A DNA stretch of 64,000 bases from Planktothrix rubescens CCAP 1459/22 (GTDB lineage: Bacteria > Cyanobacteriota > Cyanobacteriia > Cyanobacteriales > Microcoleaceae): contig LR882958.1 in NCBI GenBank assembly GCA_904830895.1, positions 2,846,001-2,910,000 on the forward strand. The letters are read 5' to 3'. Under the pieces are notes generated by a model. It did not search any database, was not told where the DNA came from, and worked only from the letters and a program-made list of their open reading frames with translations. The number at the start of each line of letters is the position of its first letter. Position 1 is the first letter of the stretch. The position numbers were made by a program, and so were the translations under genes. This document shows, piece after piece, positions 45,994-54,688 of the stretch.

Positions 45994-47577
45994 ATGTCTA
46001 AGGTTCTCGTATCCGATTCTATTGATCAAGTTGGTATAGACATCCTGTCTCAAGTCGCTCAGGTGGATGTCAAAATAGGTTTACCCCCAGAAGAACTGGT
46101 GCGGATTATTCCAGAGTATGATGCTTTGATGATCCGGTCTGGAACTCGTGTAACCCAAGAAATTATTGAAGCCGCCAATAACTTAAAAATTATTGGTCGG
46201 GCGGGTGTCGGTGTGGATAATGTGGACATTCCCGCCGCTACCCGTAAAGGGATTGTTGTGGTTAATTCTCCACAAGGGAACACCATTGCCGCCGCCGAAC
46301 ACGCCCTGACGATGATGCTGTCCATGTCTCGCTACGTCCCCGATGCTAACCAATCGGTTAAAACTGGACAGTGGGATCGCAAAAGCTTCGTTGGTGTAGA
46401 AGTTTATAAGAAAACCCTGGGTATTGTGGGTTTGGGTAAAATTGGTTCCCATGTTGCGGCGGTGGCGAAAGCAATGGGGATGAAACTTTTGGCCTATGAT
46501 CCTTTTATATCCCAAGAACGAGCGGATCAAATTGGTTGTCGGTTAGTGGACTTGGATCTGTTGATTCAGGAGTCCGATTATATTACGCTGCATATCCCCA
46601 AAACCAAAGAAACTTATCATCTGTTTAATGCGGAAGTCTTCGCTAAGATGAAGCCCACCGCCCGCCTAATTAACTGTGCTAGGGGCGGTGTGATTGATGA
46701 AACAGCCTTAGCCGATGCCCTGCGAACTGGCCAAATTGCCGGGGCTGCCTTAGATGTATTTGAAAATGAACCCCTAGAAGCCGATTCTCCTCTGCGGGAA
46801 TTGGGGTCTAAAATTGTTCTGACTCCTCACCTGGGAGCCTCTACAGAAGAAGCTCAAGTCAATGTGGCGATCGATGTCGCTGAACAAATTCGGGATGTCT
46901 TACTGGGCCTGCCAGCCCGTTCTGCGGTGAATATTCCCGGGTTATATCCCGATGTCTTGGAAAAACTCAAACCCTATCTGCAACTGGCAGAAACTCTGGG
47001 TAATTTGGTCGGTCAGTTAGCCGGGGGACGGGTGGACTTCCTGGATGTGCGTTTGCAAGGGGAACTAGCCGGAACCAGTAGCCAAGCAGTGGTTGTGGCT
47101 TCTCTGAAGGGGTTACTGTCCCAAGCATTACGCGAGCGGGTGAACTATGTTAACGCAGGTATTGAAGCCAAGGAACGGGGGATCAGAGTAATTGAAACCC
47201 GTGATGCTTCGGTGACGGACTACACCGGATCACTACATTTAGAAGCTAAGGGCAGTTTAGGCACTCATTCTGTGACCGGGGCGTTATTAGGGGATCACGA
47301 AATTCGGATCACCAGTGTGGACGATTTTCCGATTAATGTTCCTCCCACCCGCTATATGTTGTTTACTCTCCACCGGGATGTACCGGGAATTATTGGTAAC
47401 ATTGGCTCGCTTTTGGGCAGATTTAATGTCAATATTGCCAGTATGCAAGTCGGACGCAAAATTGTTCGGGGTGAGGCTGTCATGGTTTTAAGTCTTGATG
47501 ATCCTTTACCTGAAGGTATTCTTGCAGAAATTATCAAAGTGTCTGGCATCCGCGATGCCTATACTGTAACGCTTTAA
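45994..47577 (+). CDS. serA: D-3-phosphoglycerate dehydrogenase
   Basis: The 527-residue enzyme commits 3-phosphoglycerate to serine synthesis. It has the substrate-binding GRAGVGVDNVDIPAATRKGI, NAD-binding LGIVGLGKIGSHVA, catalytic Arg/Glu/His regions (INCARGGVIDE, LTPHLGASTEEAQ), an allosteric substrate-binding domain and a C-terminal ACT domain (LFTLHRDVPGIIGNIGSLLG). This is the long type I form. A TATAAT at 45896-45901 may be its -10 box, with no clear -35. Confidence 0.96.
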   Translation: MSKVLVSDSIDQVGIDILSQVAQVDVKIGLPPEELVRIIPEYDALMIRSGTRVTQEIIEAANNLKIIGRAGVGVDNVDIPAATRKGIVVVNSPQGNTIAAAEHALTMMLSMSRYVPDANQSVKTGQWDRKSFVGVEVYKKTLGIVGLGKIGSHVAAVAKAMGMKLLAYDPFISQERADQIGCRLVDLDLLIQESDYITLHIPKTKETYHLFNAEVFAKMKPTARLINCARGGVIDETALADALRTGQIAGAALDVFENEPLEADSPLRELGSKIVLTPHLGASTEEAQVNVAIDVAEQIRDVLLGLPARSAVNIPGLYPDVLEKLKPYLQLAETLGNLVGQLAGGRVDFLDVRLQGELAGTSSQAVVVASLKGLLSQALRERVNYVNAGIEAKERGIRVIETRDASVTDYTGSLHLEAKGSLGTHSVTGALLGDHEIRITSVDDFPINVPPTRYMLFTLHRDVPGIIGNIGSLLGRFNVNIASMQVGRKIVRGEAVMVLSLDDPLPEGILAEIIKVSGIRDAYTVTL

Positions 47578-47670
47578 TCAGTTATCAGTTATCAGTGTAG
47601 AGTAATAACTGATAACTGATGACTAATAACTGATGACTGATAACTGATTACTGATAACTGATGACTGATT
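47578..47670 (+). repeat. Short interspersed repeats (AACTGATNACT family)
   Basis: The gap between serA and prmA is filled with variations of CAGTTATCAGT and ATAACTGATGACT. The same motif family occurs near 7200, 22860 and 62960. It is a low-complexity region typical of this genome and contains no gene. Confidence 0.8.
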
Positions 47671-48561
47671 ATGGCTAATAGCTGGTGGGAAATTAAAGTA
47701 TTGTGTGATCCGATGCTAGAAGATGCGGTCTTTTGGCGCATGGAAGCGTTTGGTTGTCGGGGAACCGCGAGTCAAATTAAAAATAATTCCTGCTTGTTAT
47801 CAGCTTATTTACCCGAAGAAAAAGCCCATTTACTAGATTTAGCAGCCCTGGCTTTATTGTTACGTCAAGATGCTTTGTGTTTAGAAATGCCAATTCCGGC
47901 GGTGACTTGGGATTTGATTGATGAACAGGACTGGTCAAGTAGTTGGAAACAATATTGGGAACCGACACCAATTGGCGATCGCTTTTTAGTTTATCCGGCT
48001 TGGTTAGCATTACCTGAAAATCCCGATCGTATTCTATTACGTTTAGATCCAGGGGTTGCTTTTGGAACCGGAACCCACGCCACAACTCAACTGTGTTTAG
48101 AATCTTTGGAAATGCGCTTAGGTGGAGAAAACACCCATGGGGTAATTGCAGATATTGGTTGCGGTTCTGGTATTTTATCAATTGGGGCAATTTTATTAGG
48201 AGCTTCTAAGGTTTATGCGGTGGATAATGATCCTTTAGCGACTCGTTCAACTTACGAAAATTGCGAATTAAATCAAATTTCACCCGAAAGAATTAATATT
48301 CAAGATGGCAGTATTGAGCAGGTAATTCAAGCAGTAGAGCAACCTGTAGATGGAATTGTTTGTAATATTTTAGCAGAAGTAATTATTGATTTAATTCCTC
48401 AATTTAATGCCATATCCAAGAAAAATACTTGGGCGATTTTAAGCGGGATTTTAATGGATCAAGCTAAACCAATTGCAGATGCTTTAGAACAACAGGGTTG
48501 GGTTGTTGCTACCCTCTGGCGTCGTCAAGATTGGTGTTGTTTTAATATTCGACGATCCTAA
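47671..48561 (+). CDS. prmA: Ribosomal protein L11 methyltransferase
   Basis: The 296-residue protein has the PrmA N-terminal substrate-recognition domain ([20 protein letters not shown]), the linker [20 protein letters not shown], in parts, and the SAM motif [20 protein letters not shown], then VCNILAEVI. It methylates ribosomal protein L11. It follows serA after a repeat-filled gap, so co-transcription is uncertain. Confidence 0.96.
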   Translation: MANSWWEIKVLCDPMLEDAVFWRMEAFGCRGTASQIKNNSCLLSAYLPEEKAHLLDLAALALLLRQDALCLEMPIPAVTWDLIDEQDWSSSWKQYWEPTPIGDRFLVYPAWLALPENPDRILLRLDPGVAFGTGTHATTQLCLESLEMRLGGENTHGVIADIGCGSGILSIGAILLGASKVYAVDNDPLATRSTYENCELNQISPERINIQDGSIEQVIQAVEQPVDGIVCNILAEVIIDLIPQFNAISKKNTWAILSGILMDQAKPIADALEQQGWVVATLWRRQDWCCFNIRRS

Positions 48562-48574
48562 TTCAGTCATCAGT

Positions 48575-48613
48575 CATCAGTGTAGAGACGTGCCATGGCG
48601 CGTCTGTATCAGT
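48575..48613. repeat. Dispersed hairpin repeat (TGTAGAGACGTGCCATGGCG type)
   Basis: GAGACGTGCCATGGCGCGTC forms an imperfect hairpin between prmA and fni, embedded in ATCAGT-type short repeats. A TTCCGGTGTTCCCT repeat end follows at 48627. Confidence 0.6.
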
Positions 48614-48655
48614 TATTAGTTAACTGTTCCGGTGTTCCCTAGCGCTATAACTAAT

Positions 48656-49693
48656 ATGGTATTTCCCAATCAAATTGAAAACCGCAAAGCTGATCATCTA
48701 AGAATTTGTTTAGAAGAAGATGTGCAGTTTCGACAAACAACAACGGGGTTAGAACGTTATGACTTTACCCATTGTTGTTTACCCAATTTAAACCGTAGTG
48801 AAATTGATATTACCACATCATTTTTAGGTAAAATATTAGGAGCACCCCTATTAATTTCCTCCATGACCGGAGGCACAGAACAGGCAAAATTAATTAATTG
48901 TCGGTTAGCCGCTGTGGCTGAACATTATCATATTGCCATGGGAGTCGGTTCCCAACGAGTAGCCGTGGAAAATCCCGATGTGGCTGATACCTTTGCTGTG
49001 CGATCGCTCGCCCCAAATATTTTACTTTTTGCCAATTTAGGCGCCGTTCAATTAAACTATAAATATGGTTTAGAACAGTGTTTAAAAACCATTGATTTAT
49101 TAGAAGCCGATGCCTTAATTTTACACCTCAATCCTTTACAAGAATGTATTCAAACCGAAGGGGATACTAATTTTAAAGGATTATTCCATAAAATAGAACA
49201 ATTATGTACCCAACTTCCGGTTCCAGTGATTGCCAAAGAAGTCGGAAATGGGATTGATGCAGTCATGGCCAAACGATTAATTGAGGCAGGAGTGGCCGCT
49301 ATTGACGTGGCAGGCGCGGGGGGAACCTCCTGGGCTAAAATCGAAGGAGAACGCGCCCAAGACCCCCTACAGCGTCGTCTAGGGGAAACCTTTGCCAATT
49401 GGGGCATACCCACGGCCAACTGTATTACCAGTATTCGAGAAGTGTCTCCCGATATTCCCTTAATTGCTTCGGGGGGGTTACGCAGTGGTTTAGATGCGGC
49501 CAAAGCGATCGCCCTCGGTGCCAATTTAGCCGGGTTTGCCTGGCCATTTTTGCAAGCCGCAGCCGAATCGGAAGCAGCAGTCTATAATTTAGTAGAGATT
49601 TTAAAAGCAGAATTGATCACCGTGCTATTTTGTACAAATAACCGTACCCTAAATCATTTACAAACATCAGGAGTATTGAAACCAAAACCCTAA
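48656..49693 (+). CDS. fni: Isopentenyl-diphosphate delta-isomerase, type 2 (FMN-dependent)
   Basis: The 345-residue FMN/NADPH-dependent isomerase interconverts IPP and DMAPP. Motifs are [18 protein letters not shown], in parts, [49 protein letters not shown] and the phosphate-binding [22 protein letters not shown] 48656 matches the family start; the in-frame GTG at 48632 lies inside a dispersed repeat. Confidence 0.95.
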   Translation: MVFPNQIENRKADHLRICLEEDVQFRQTTTGLERYDFTHCCLPNLNRSEIDITTSFLGKILGAPLLISSMTGGTEQAKLINCRLAAVAEHYHIAMGVGSQRVAVENPDVADTFAVRSLAPNILLFANLGAVQLNYKYGLEQCLKTIDLLEADALILHLNPLQECIQTEGDTNFKGLFHKIEQLCTQLPVPVIAKEVGNGIDAVMAKRLIEAGVAAIDVAGAGGTSWAKIEGERAQDPLQRRLGETFANWGIPTANCITSIREVSPDIPLIASGGLRSGLDAAKAIALGANLAGFAWPFLQAAAESEAAVYNLVEILKAELITVLFCTNNRTLNHLQTSGVLKPKP

Positions 49694-49739
49694 ACCCCGC
49701 GCCGGATTAAGTTAGATTATCCCATTTATTAATAATAAT

Positions 49740-51563
49740 ATGAAAGATTTTCTCAAATTTACATTTGCCAGTTTATTAGGAAACTTAATTGGACTGGTTT
49801 TAACTACCACCCTAGGAATTGGAGGATTAATTTTCCTGGTGATTATGGTGGCAAGTCAAGATTCTGGGCCCTTAGTTAAGGATAAATCAGTATTAGTTTT
49901 TGATTTAGCATTAAGTGTAAGTGATACTGGGCCTAATCCCTCAACTTCTGAAGCCTTACAGGAACTTTTATCAGAAGATAGTCCAACTTCAATTCAGTTA
50001 AGAACCTTAGTTCAAACAATTGATCAAGCCAGTAAAGATGATAAAATTGTCGCCCTTTATTTGCAAGGAACTAATACTCCCATTTCTACAGGATTAGCTA
50101 ATTTAAAAGAAATTCGCCAAGCCTTACAACGGTTTAAAGATAGCGGAAAAACTATTATTGCCTATGATATTGATTGGACAGCACCCGAATATTATTTAGC
50201 TTCCGTTGCTAATCAAGTGGTGATTAATCCCTTGGGTTCTTTAGATATTAAAGGGTTAAGTTCTCAAGTCATGTTTTTAACCGGAGCTTTAGAAAAATAT
50301 GGTATTGGGGTGCAGGTGATTCGGGTGGGAAAATATAAGGCAGCCGTTGAACCATTTTTACTGAAAAAATTAAGTCCAGAAAATCGAGAACAAACTCAAA
50401 AACTATTAGGAGATTTATGGGGAGAATGGTTAAGAACCATTGCACCCAGTCGCAAAGTCACACCCCAACAGTTACAGGCATTTTCTAATACTGAAGGTAT
50501 TTTATTAGCAGATACGGCTTTAAAAGGAAAATTAGTTGATCGGGTTGCTTATGGTGATGAAGTGATTACAGATTTCAAAAAAATGACCGGGGAATCCAAG
50601 GAAAAAAGTCAACAATTTCGCCAAATTAGTATTAATTCTTATTCAAGAATCCCTGAAGTTGCTGATATTAATAATGGTAATCAGAATAGTAAAAATAAGA
50701 TTGCAATTGTCTATGCCGAAGGTGAAATTGTTGATGGTAGCGGAACTTCTAGCCAAATTGGAGGCGATCGGTTAGCTAAAGAATTAAGAAAATTACGATT
50801 AGATGAAAAGGTAAAAGCGGTGGTTTTACGGGTTAATAGTCCTGGGGGCAGTGCCACCGCTTCGGAAGTGATTGGGCGGGAAGTGGATCTGATCAGAAAA
50901 CAGAAACCTGTAATAGTTTCTATGGGAAATTTTGCCGCTTCCGGGGGATATTGGATTGCTATGGGTGCGGATCAAATTTTTGCCCAAGCTAATACCGTGA
51001 CCGGATCAATTGGGGTGTTTGGATTACTGTTTAATATTCAAGATATTGCCAGTAAAAATGGGATTACCTGGGATATTGTCAAAACCAGTAAGTTTGCAGA
51101 TATTCAAACCAATAGTCGGCCGAAAAGTCCCGAAGAATTAGCTCGGTTACAAAAGGTGGTTAACTTAATTTATGATCGCTTTATTTCTAACGTAGCCACC
51201 CATCGTAAGTTATCTAAAAATCAAGTTCAAGAAATTGCTCAAGGGCGAGTTTGGTCGGGCGCACAGGCTAAACAGTTAGGGTTAGTTGATGAAATTGGCG
51301 GTTTAGATGCGGCGATCGCGGCGGCGGCAAAAAAAGCGAATTTGGGAGAGGATTGGACACTCAAAGAACCTGCTAAACCTCGGACATTAGAAGAACGAAT
51401 TTTAGAGAATTTAGCCGGAGATAACCTCACAAAAATACCGACTCCCGTTGATCCCCTCACCCGTGAATTTATCAGACTTCAAGAGGAATTATTGATGATT
51501 AAAGAAATGAATGATCCGAAAGGAATTTATACCCGTTTACCGTTTAATTTAAAGATAGAATAA
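49740..51563 (+). CDS. sppA: Signal peptide peptidase SppA (67-kDa type)
   Basis: The 607-residue protein has an N-terminal membrane anchor (about 20-37) and two tandem SppA/ClpP-fold domains, the long form found in E. coli and cyanobacteria. The first carries the likely catalytic Lys in RVGKYKAAVEPF; the second has LRVNSPGGSATASEVI and the nucleophile-Ser segment MGNFAASGGYWIA. It degrades cleaved signal peptides and may process thylakoid proteins, as reported for cyanobacterial SppA under light stress. It lies 46 bp after fni on the same strand. Confidence 0.93.
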   Translation: MKDFLKFTFASLLGNLIGLVLTTTLGIGGLIFLVIMVASQDSGPLVKDKSVLVFDLALSVSDTGPNPSTSEALQELLSEDSPTSIQLRTLVQTIDQASKDDKIVALYLQGTNTPISTGLANLKEIRQALQRFKDSGKTIIAYDIDWTAPEYYLASVANQVVINPLGSLDIKGLSSQVMFLTGALEKYGIGVQVIRVGKYKAAVEPFLLKKLSPENREQTQKLLGDLWGEWLRTIAPSRKVTPQQLQAFSNTEGILLADTALKGKLVDRVAYGDEVITDFKKMTGESKEKSQQFRQISINSYSRIPEVADINNGNQNSKNKIAIVYAEGEIVDGSGTSSQIGGDRLAKELRKLRLDEKVKAVVLRVNSPGGSATASEVIGREVDLIRKQKPVIVSMGNFAASGGYWIAMGADQIFAQANTVTGSIGVFGLLFNIQDIASKNGITWDIVKTSKFADIQTNSRPKSPEELARLQKVVNLIYDRFISNVATHRKLSKNQVQEIAQGRVWSGAQAKQLGLVDEIGGLDAAIAAAAKKANLGEDWTLKEPAKPRTLEERILENLAGDNLTKIPTPVDPLTREFIRLQEELLMIKEMNDPKGIYTRLPFNLKIE

Positions 51564-51664
51564 GTGAGTTGATCCCTGAAAAATCAATCATTAGGTGCAG
51601 CTTAACCCTAATTGCTGGTAGGATTTATTTTTAGACGTTAATTATCAACAGAATCCAGTCATTG

Positions 51665-52528
51665 ATGAAATCAACTATTTGGGAACTCGATTTTTATAGC
51701 CGCCCCCTGCGGGACGAAGAAGGGAAAAAAGTTTGGGAAGTCTTAATCTGTGAAACCCCGCTCAATATTGAAGATAGCACCGAGACGATGTTTCGCTACA
51801 CCCAATTTTGCCCTAGTAACGAAGTTAACTCTATTTGGTTAAAACAGGCGATTGAAAATGCGATCGCCACTGCCCCCACGCCCCCCTCTAGGATTCGCTT
51901 TTTCCGCCGTCCGATGGCAAATATGATTTCTAAATCCTGTAAAGAATTAGCGATTCCTGCTTCTGCAAGCCGTCGTACCTATGCCCTTTATCAATGGTTA
52001 AACCAACGCATAGAAACCTATTATCCCACCTTGGAAAATTATCAAGCGGGGGCTAATCCTTCGGTTCAATTTATGGAGTCTCAACCCCAGCCCCTTCCTG
52101 ATGCTTTGCAGGGGGATAAATGGGCTTTTGTAACTTTAGAAGCCAGTGCCTTTTCCGACCTATCAGAATGGGATATTAGCTTTGGTGAAGCCTTCGGATT
52201 ACCGATGGTTGGGTTAACACCAGAAACCCCAATTCCTGGGTTAATTATTTACTCCTCCCGGGCTACTCCTTTAGCGGCTTGGATGTCGGGATTAGAGTTA
52301 GCTTATTTACGATTAAATAAAGATTCCCGTCCTAATTTATTATTAGAAACTGGGGAAAATGAAAGTTGGATTTTAGCTAATTTACCCGATAGTAAAACCC
52401 AAACAGAAGCCCAAAATTTTGAACTCACCAAAGAAAAAGCCAAAAATGTACATTTTTTAGCTGTTCAATCTGACCCCAATTCTGAATCTTTTGCCGGATT
52501 TTGGTTATTACAAGAACTACAGTTCTAA
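51665..52528 (+). CDS. Tab2/Atab2 family RNA-binding protein
   Basis: The 287-residue protein matches the Tab2 family (DUF1092): WELDFYSRPLRDEEGKKVWE, in parts; RFFRRPMANMISKSCKELAI; SRRTYALYQWLNQR; EWDISFGEAFGLP; and PGLIIYSSRATPLAAWMSGLE, in parts. In algae and plants, Tab2/Atab2 promotes translation of photosystem I (and II) subunits by binding RNA. The cyanobacterial role is inferred. ATG 51665 is used rather than TTG 51662. Confidence 0.9.
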   Translation: MKSTIWELDFYSRPLRDEEGKKVWEVLICETPLNIEDSTETMFRYTQFCPSNEVNSIWLKQAIENAIATAPTPPSRIRFFRRPMANMISKSCKELAIPASASRRTYALYQWLNQRIETYYPTLENYQAGANPSVQFMESQPQPLPDALQGDKWAFVTLEASAFSDLSEWDISFGEAFGLPMVGLTPETPIPGLIIYSSRATPLAAWMSGLELAYLRLNKDSRPNLLLETGENESWILANLPDSKTQTEAQNFELTKEKAKNVHFLAVQSDPNSESFAGFWLLQELQF

Positions 52529-52554
52529 TTCGTAGGGTGCGTGTGCTGGGCTTA

Positions 52555-53090
52555 CAACAACCTCGCACAAAGCCCACGCACTTCAGTCGTGGGATGTAGT
52601 GCGACCCCCTTTAGGGGGTGTGAGGGTTTTAATGTAATCCCTAAGAACTTCAGCCATTGATAATCCTTCTGATTCAGCATGACTTTTGAGACGTTCATAT
52701 TCTTTCTCGTTAACATTAAACTGAATTTTCTTTTCCCTTGACATACTCTATTTAAGACTCTATTATCAGAGTATAGCAAGGATGTTCCTCGCTTATCTGG
52801 TCAGATGTTCTGACCTCCTTAAAAACAAGTTGTCAATGGCGAGAAAAAGGCAACCACTGTGATTATCCCTATTGACTACAGAAAGCTCCGAAAAATCTTG
52901 GCAGAGCCAAAGACTGTAATAGTCGTGTGCCGTCAATTGGGACGAGGTACTTGGCATTCCTCAGAGTCTCGTACTCTCCTCTAATATTGCTGTGAAGCAA
53001 TTCTGGAAACAGTAGGGGGCAACTCCATGAATACCGAGCAATCGGGGCTAGACAGGAGAATCCCACGCGGTTCACCCGTGGGAGTGTCAA
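52555..53090 (+). mobile_element. IS200/IS605-like remnant with hairpin ends
   Basis: Left hairpin CCCACG...CGTGGG at 52573-52593 and right hairpin CCCACG...CGTGGG at 53062-53082, the latter ending in AGTGTCAA (53083-53090), follow the end pattern of the remnant at 20170-20583. There is no TnpA or TnpB frame. A short ORF runs leftwards near the left end. The ~200 bp before the right end is structured-looking and noncoding and could be a TnpB-type guide RNA scaffold (inference). Limits are approximate. Confidence 0.5.
52583..52744 (-). CDS. Small ribbon-helix-helix-like protein (53 aa)
   Basis: This short gene reads MSREKKIQFNVNEKEYERLK, then HAESEGLSMAEVLRDYIKTL, and ends GGRTTSHD. A basic beta-strand followed by two helices with the (S/T)xAEVLRDYI pattern is typical of ribbon-helix-helix DNA-binding proteins such as antitoxins and small accessory proteins of IS605-type elements. 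Its last codons run into the left-end hairpin of the element, so it is part of the mobile unit. No toxin partner is adjacent. Confidence 0.65.
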   Translation of the reverse strand: MSREKKIQFNVNEKEYERLKSHAESEGLSMAEVLRDYIKTLTPPKGGRTTSHD

Positions 53091-53147
53091 GCACCATCTT
53101 TAATTCTATGTTAAAATAGTATATCAGGGAACAGGGAACAGCCCCCC

Positions 53148-53171
53148 AAACCCCCCGTGCACGGGGGGTTT
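53148..53171. repeat. 24-bp perfect GC palindrome with CCCCCCGTGCACGGGGGG core
   Basis: AAA-CCCCCCGTGCACGGGGGG-TTT is perfectly self-complementary, flanked by CCCCCC and GGGGGG runs. It lies between the IS605-like remnant and the Uma2 pair and is one of four copies in the window. Confidence 0.9.
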
Positions 53172-53285
53172 GGGGGGGAGGAAACAGGGGGGAAAATACT
53201 TCACCGTCTGGGTTCTAAGATCCGTCTGGTGTCCTAACTGCCTTGGCGGTTGCTATATATACTTTTTTTTAGTTAGGATGAAACC

Positions 53286-53948
53286 ATGACAACTCTAGTT
53301 TCTATTCCTGAATCTGCTCAAAAAAACCAAGGTCAATCTGCTACTTGGGAGGATTATTTAGCTTATGTTAATAATCCCAATTTAGAAAAATATAATATTA
53401 GTTTTAATCAAGGCTATTTGTGGATTGATATGGGTAACGAAGGAATCAATCACGCTCGATTTAATGAATTATTAACTTTGATTTTTGGGTTTTGGTTTGC
53501 CCGTCAACCCGATCTGTTAGTTGATCTTTTAGGAGGATGTGTGATTGAAAAACCCAACCAACGGGCAGCCGCACCCGATAAAGTATTATATATTGGTGAA
53601 AATTCCCCTAAATGGCAAGAAGGAGAACCCCGCAGAATTAATTTAGAACAATGGCGAGTTCCTGATTTAGTTGGAGAAATTTCCGATACAACTTTAGCAA
53701 TTGATTTAGATGAGAAAAAACAACTTTATGCTGGCTTAGGAGTTCCCGAATATTGGGTAATTGATATTAGAGGAAAACGGGCGATCGCCTTTCGTTTACA
53801 AGAGAATGGAAAGTATCAAGAAATCAATACTTCTATTGCTTTAAATGGATTGCCGATCGCTTTATTAGAATTAACCTTAGAACAATTAGAAAAAACCAAT
53901 AATTTTAACGCCGCTTTCTGGTTTTCCCAACAAATTATTAATCTATAA
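53286..53948 (+). CDS. Uma2 family endonuclease (DUF820), copy 1
   Basis: This 220-residue restriction-endonuclease-fold protein has the Uma2 core VPDLVGEISDTTLAIDLDEK, in parts, and KKQLYAGLGVPEYWVIDIRG, where the Asp of PDLV and the Glu/Asp of EYWVID form the PD-(D/E)XK-like acidic site. Uma2 proteins are greatly expanded in cyanobacteria. Their biological role is unknown and catalysis is predicted only. It is followed 24 bp later by a second copy, nearly identical outside an ~80-bp window. Confidence 0.85.
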   Translation: MTTLVSIPESAQKNQGQSATWEDYLAYVNNPNLEKYNISFNQGYLWIDMGNEGINHARFNELLTLIFGFWFARQPDLLVDLLGGCVIEKPNQRAAAPDKVLYIGENSPKWQEGEPRRINLEQWRVPDLVGEISDTTLAIDLDEKKQLYAGLGVPEYWVIDIRGKRAIAFRLQENGKYQEINTSIALNGLPIALLELTLEQLEKTNNFNAAFWFSQQIINL

Positions 53949-53972
53949 AATCCCTAACAAAAAGATGAAACC

Positions 53973-54644
53973 ATGACAACTTTAGTTTCTATTCCTGAAT
54001 CTGCTCAAAAAACCCAAGGTCAACCTGCTACTTGGGAAGATTATTTAGCTTATGTTAATAATCCCAATTTAGAAGACTTTAATGTTAGTTTTAATCAAGG
54101 ATATTTGTGGATTGATATGGGTAACGAAGGAATTAATCACTCTAATGTGAACGATTTGTTGAGTTTTTTATTATATATTTGGTTTTCTCGTGAACCTGGG
54201 ATATTAGCAAACTCTTTTAGTGGATGTGTGATCGAAAAACCCAACCAACGGGCAGCCGCACCCGATAAAGTATTATATATTGGTGAAAATTCCCCCAAAT
54301 GGCAAGAAGGAGAACCCCGCAGAATTAATTTAGAACAATGGCGAGTTCCTGATTTAGTTGGAGAAATTTCCGATACCACTTTAGCAATTGATTTAGATGA
54401 GAAAAAACAACTCTATGCTGGCTTAGGAGTTCCCGAATATTGGGTAATTGATATTAGAGGAAAACGAGCGATCGCCTTTCGCTTACAAGAGAATGGAAAG
54501 TATCAAGAAATCAATACTTCTATTGCTTTAAATGGATTGCCGATCGCTTTATTAGAATTAACCTTAGAGCAATTAGAAAAAACCAATAATTTTAACGCCG
54601 CCTTCTGGTTTTCCCAACAAATTGTTAATCTACAAAATCCCTAA
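53973..54644 (+). CDS. Uma2 family endonuclease (DUF820), copy 2
   Basis: This 223-residue tandem paralogue of the preceding gene starts exactly 687 bp downstream. Both termini, including the catalytic block and C terminus, are almost identical, but residues 57-83 differ strongly (NDLLSFLLYIWFSREPG against NELLTLIFGFWFARQPD). It ends with three extra residues, QNP. The arrangement points to a tandem duplication with a divergent cassette. Confidence 0.85.
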   Translation: MTTLVSIPESAQKTQGQPATWEDYLAYVNNPNLEDFNVSFNQGYLWIDMGNEGINHSNVNDLLSFLLYIWFSREPGILANSFSGCVIEKPNQRAAAPDKVLYIGENSPKWQEGEPRRINLEQWRVPDLVGEISDTTLAIDLDEKKQLYAGLGVPEYWVIDIRGKRAIAFRLQENGKYQEINTSIALNGLPIALLELTLEQLEKTNNFNAAFWFSQQIVNLQNP

Positions 54645-54688
54645 CAGAAACCGAGTTTCTTCAATAAAACAGGTTTCTGTTGGTTTCT

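Noticed and set aside
52800-52983. Plus-strand open stretch (KKATTVIIPIDYRKLRKI region) as a possible TnpB fragment
   Set aside because: It has no start codon and does not match TnpB N- or C-terminal motifs that I know.
52869-53090. 73-codon minus-strand frame ending at the IS605-like right end
   Set aside because: No protein-like features; it covers the candidate guide RNA region and terminal hairpin.
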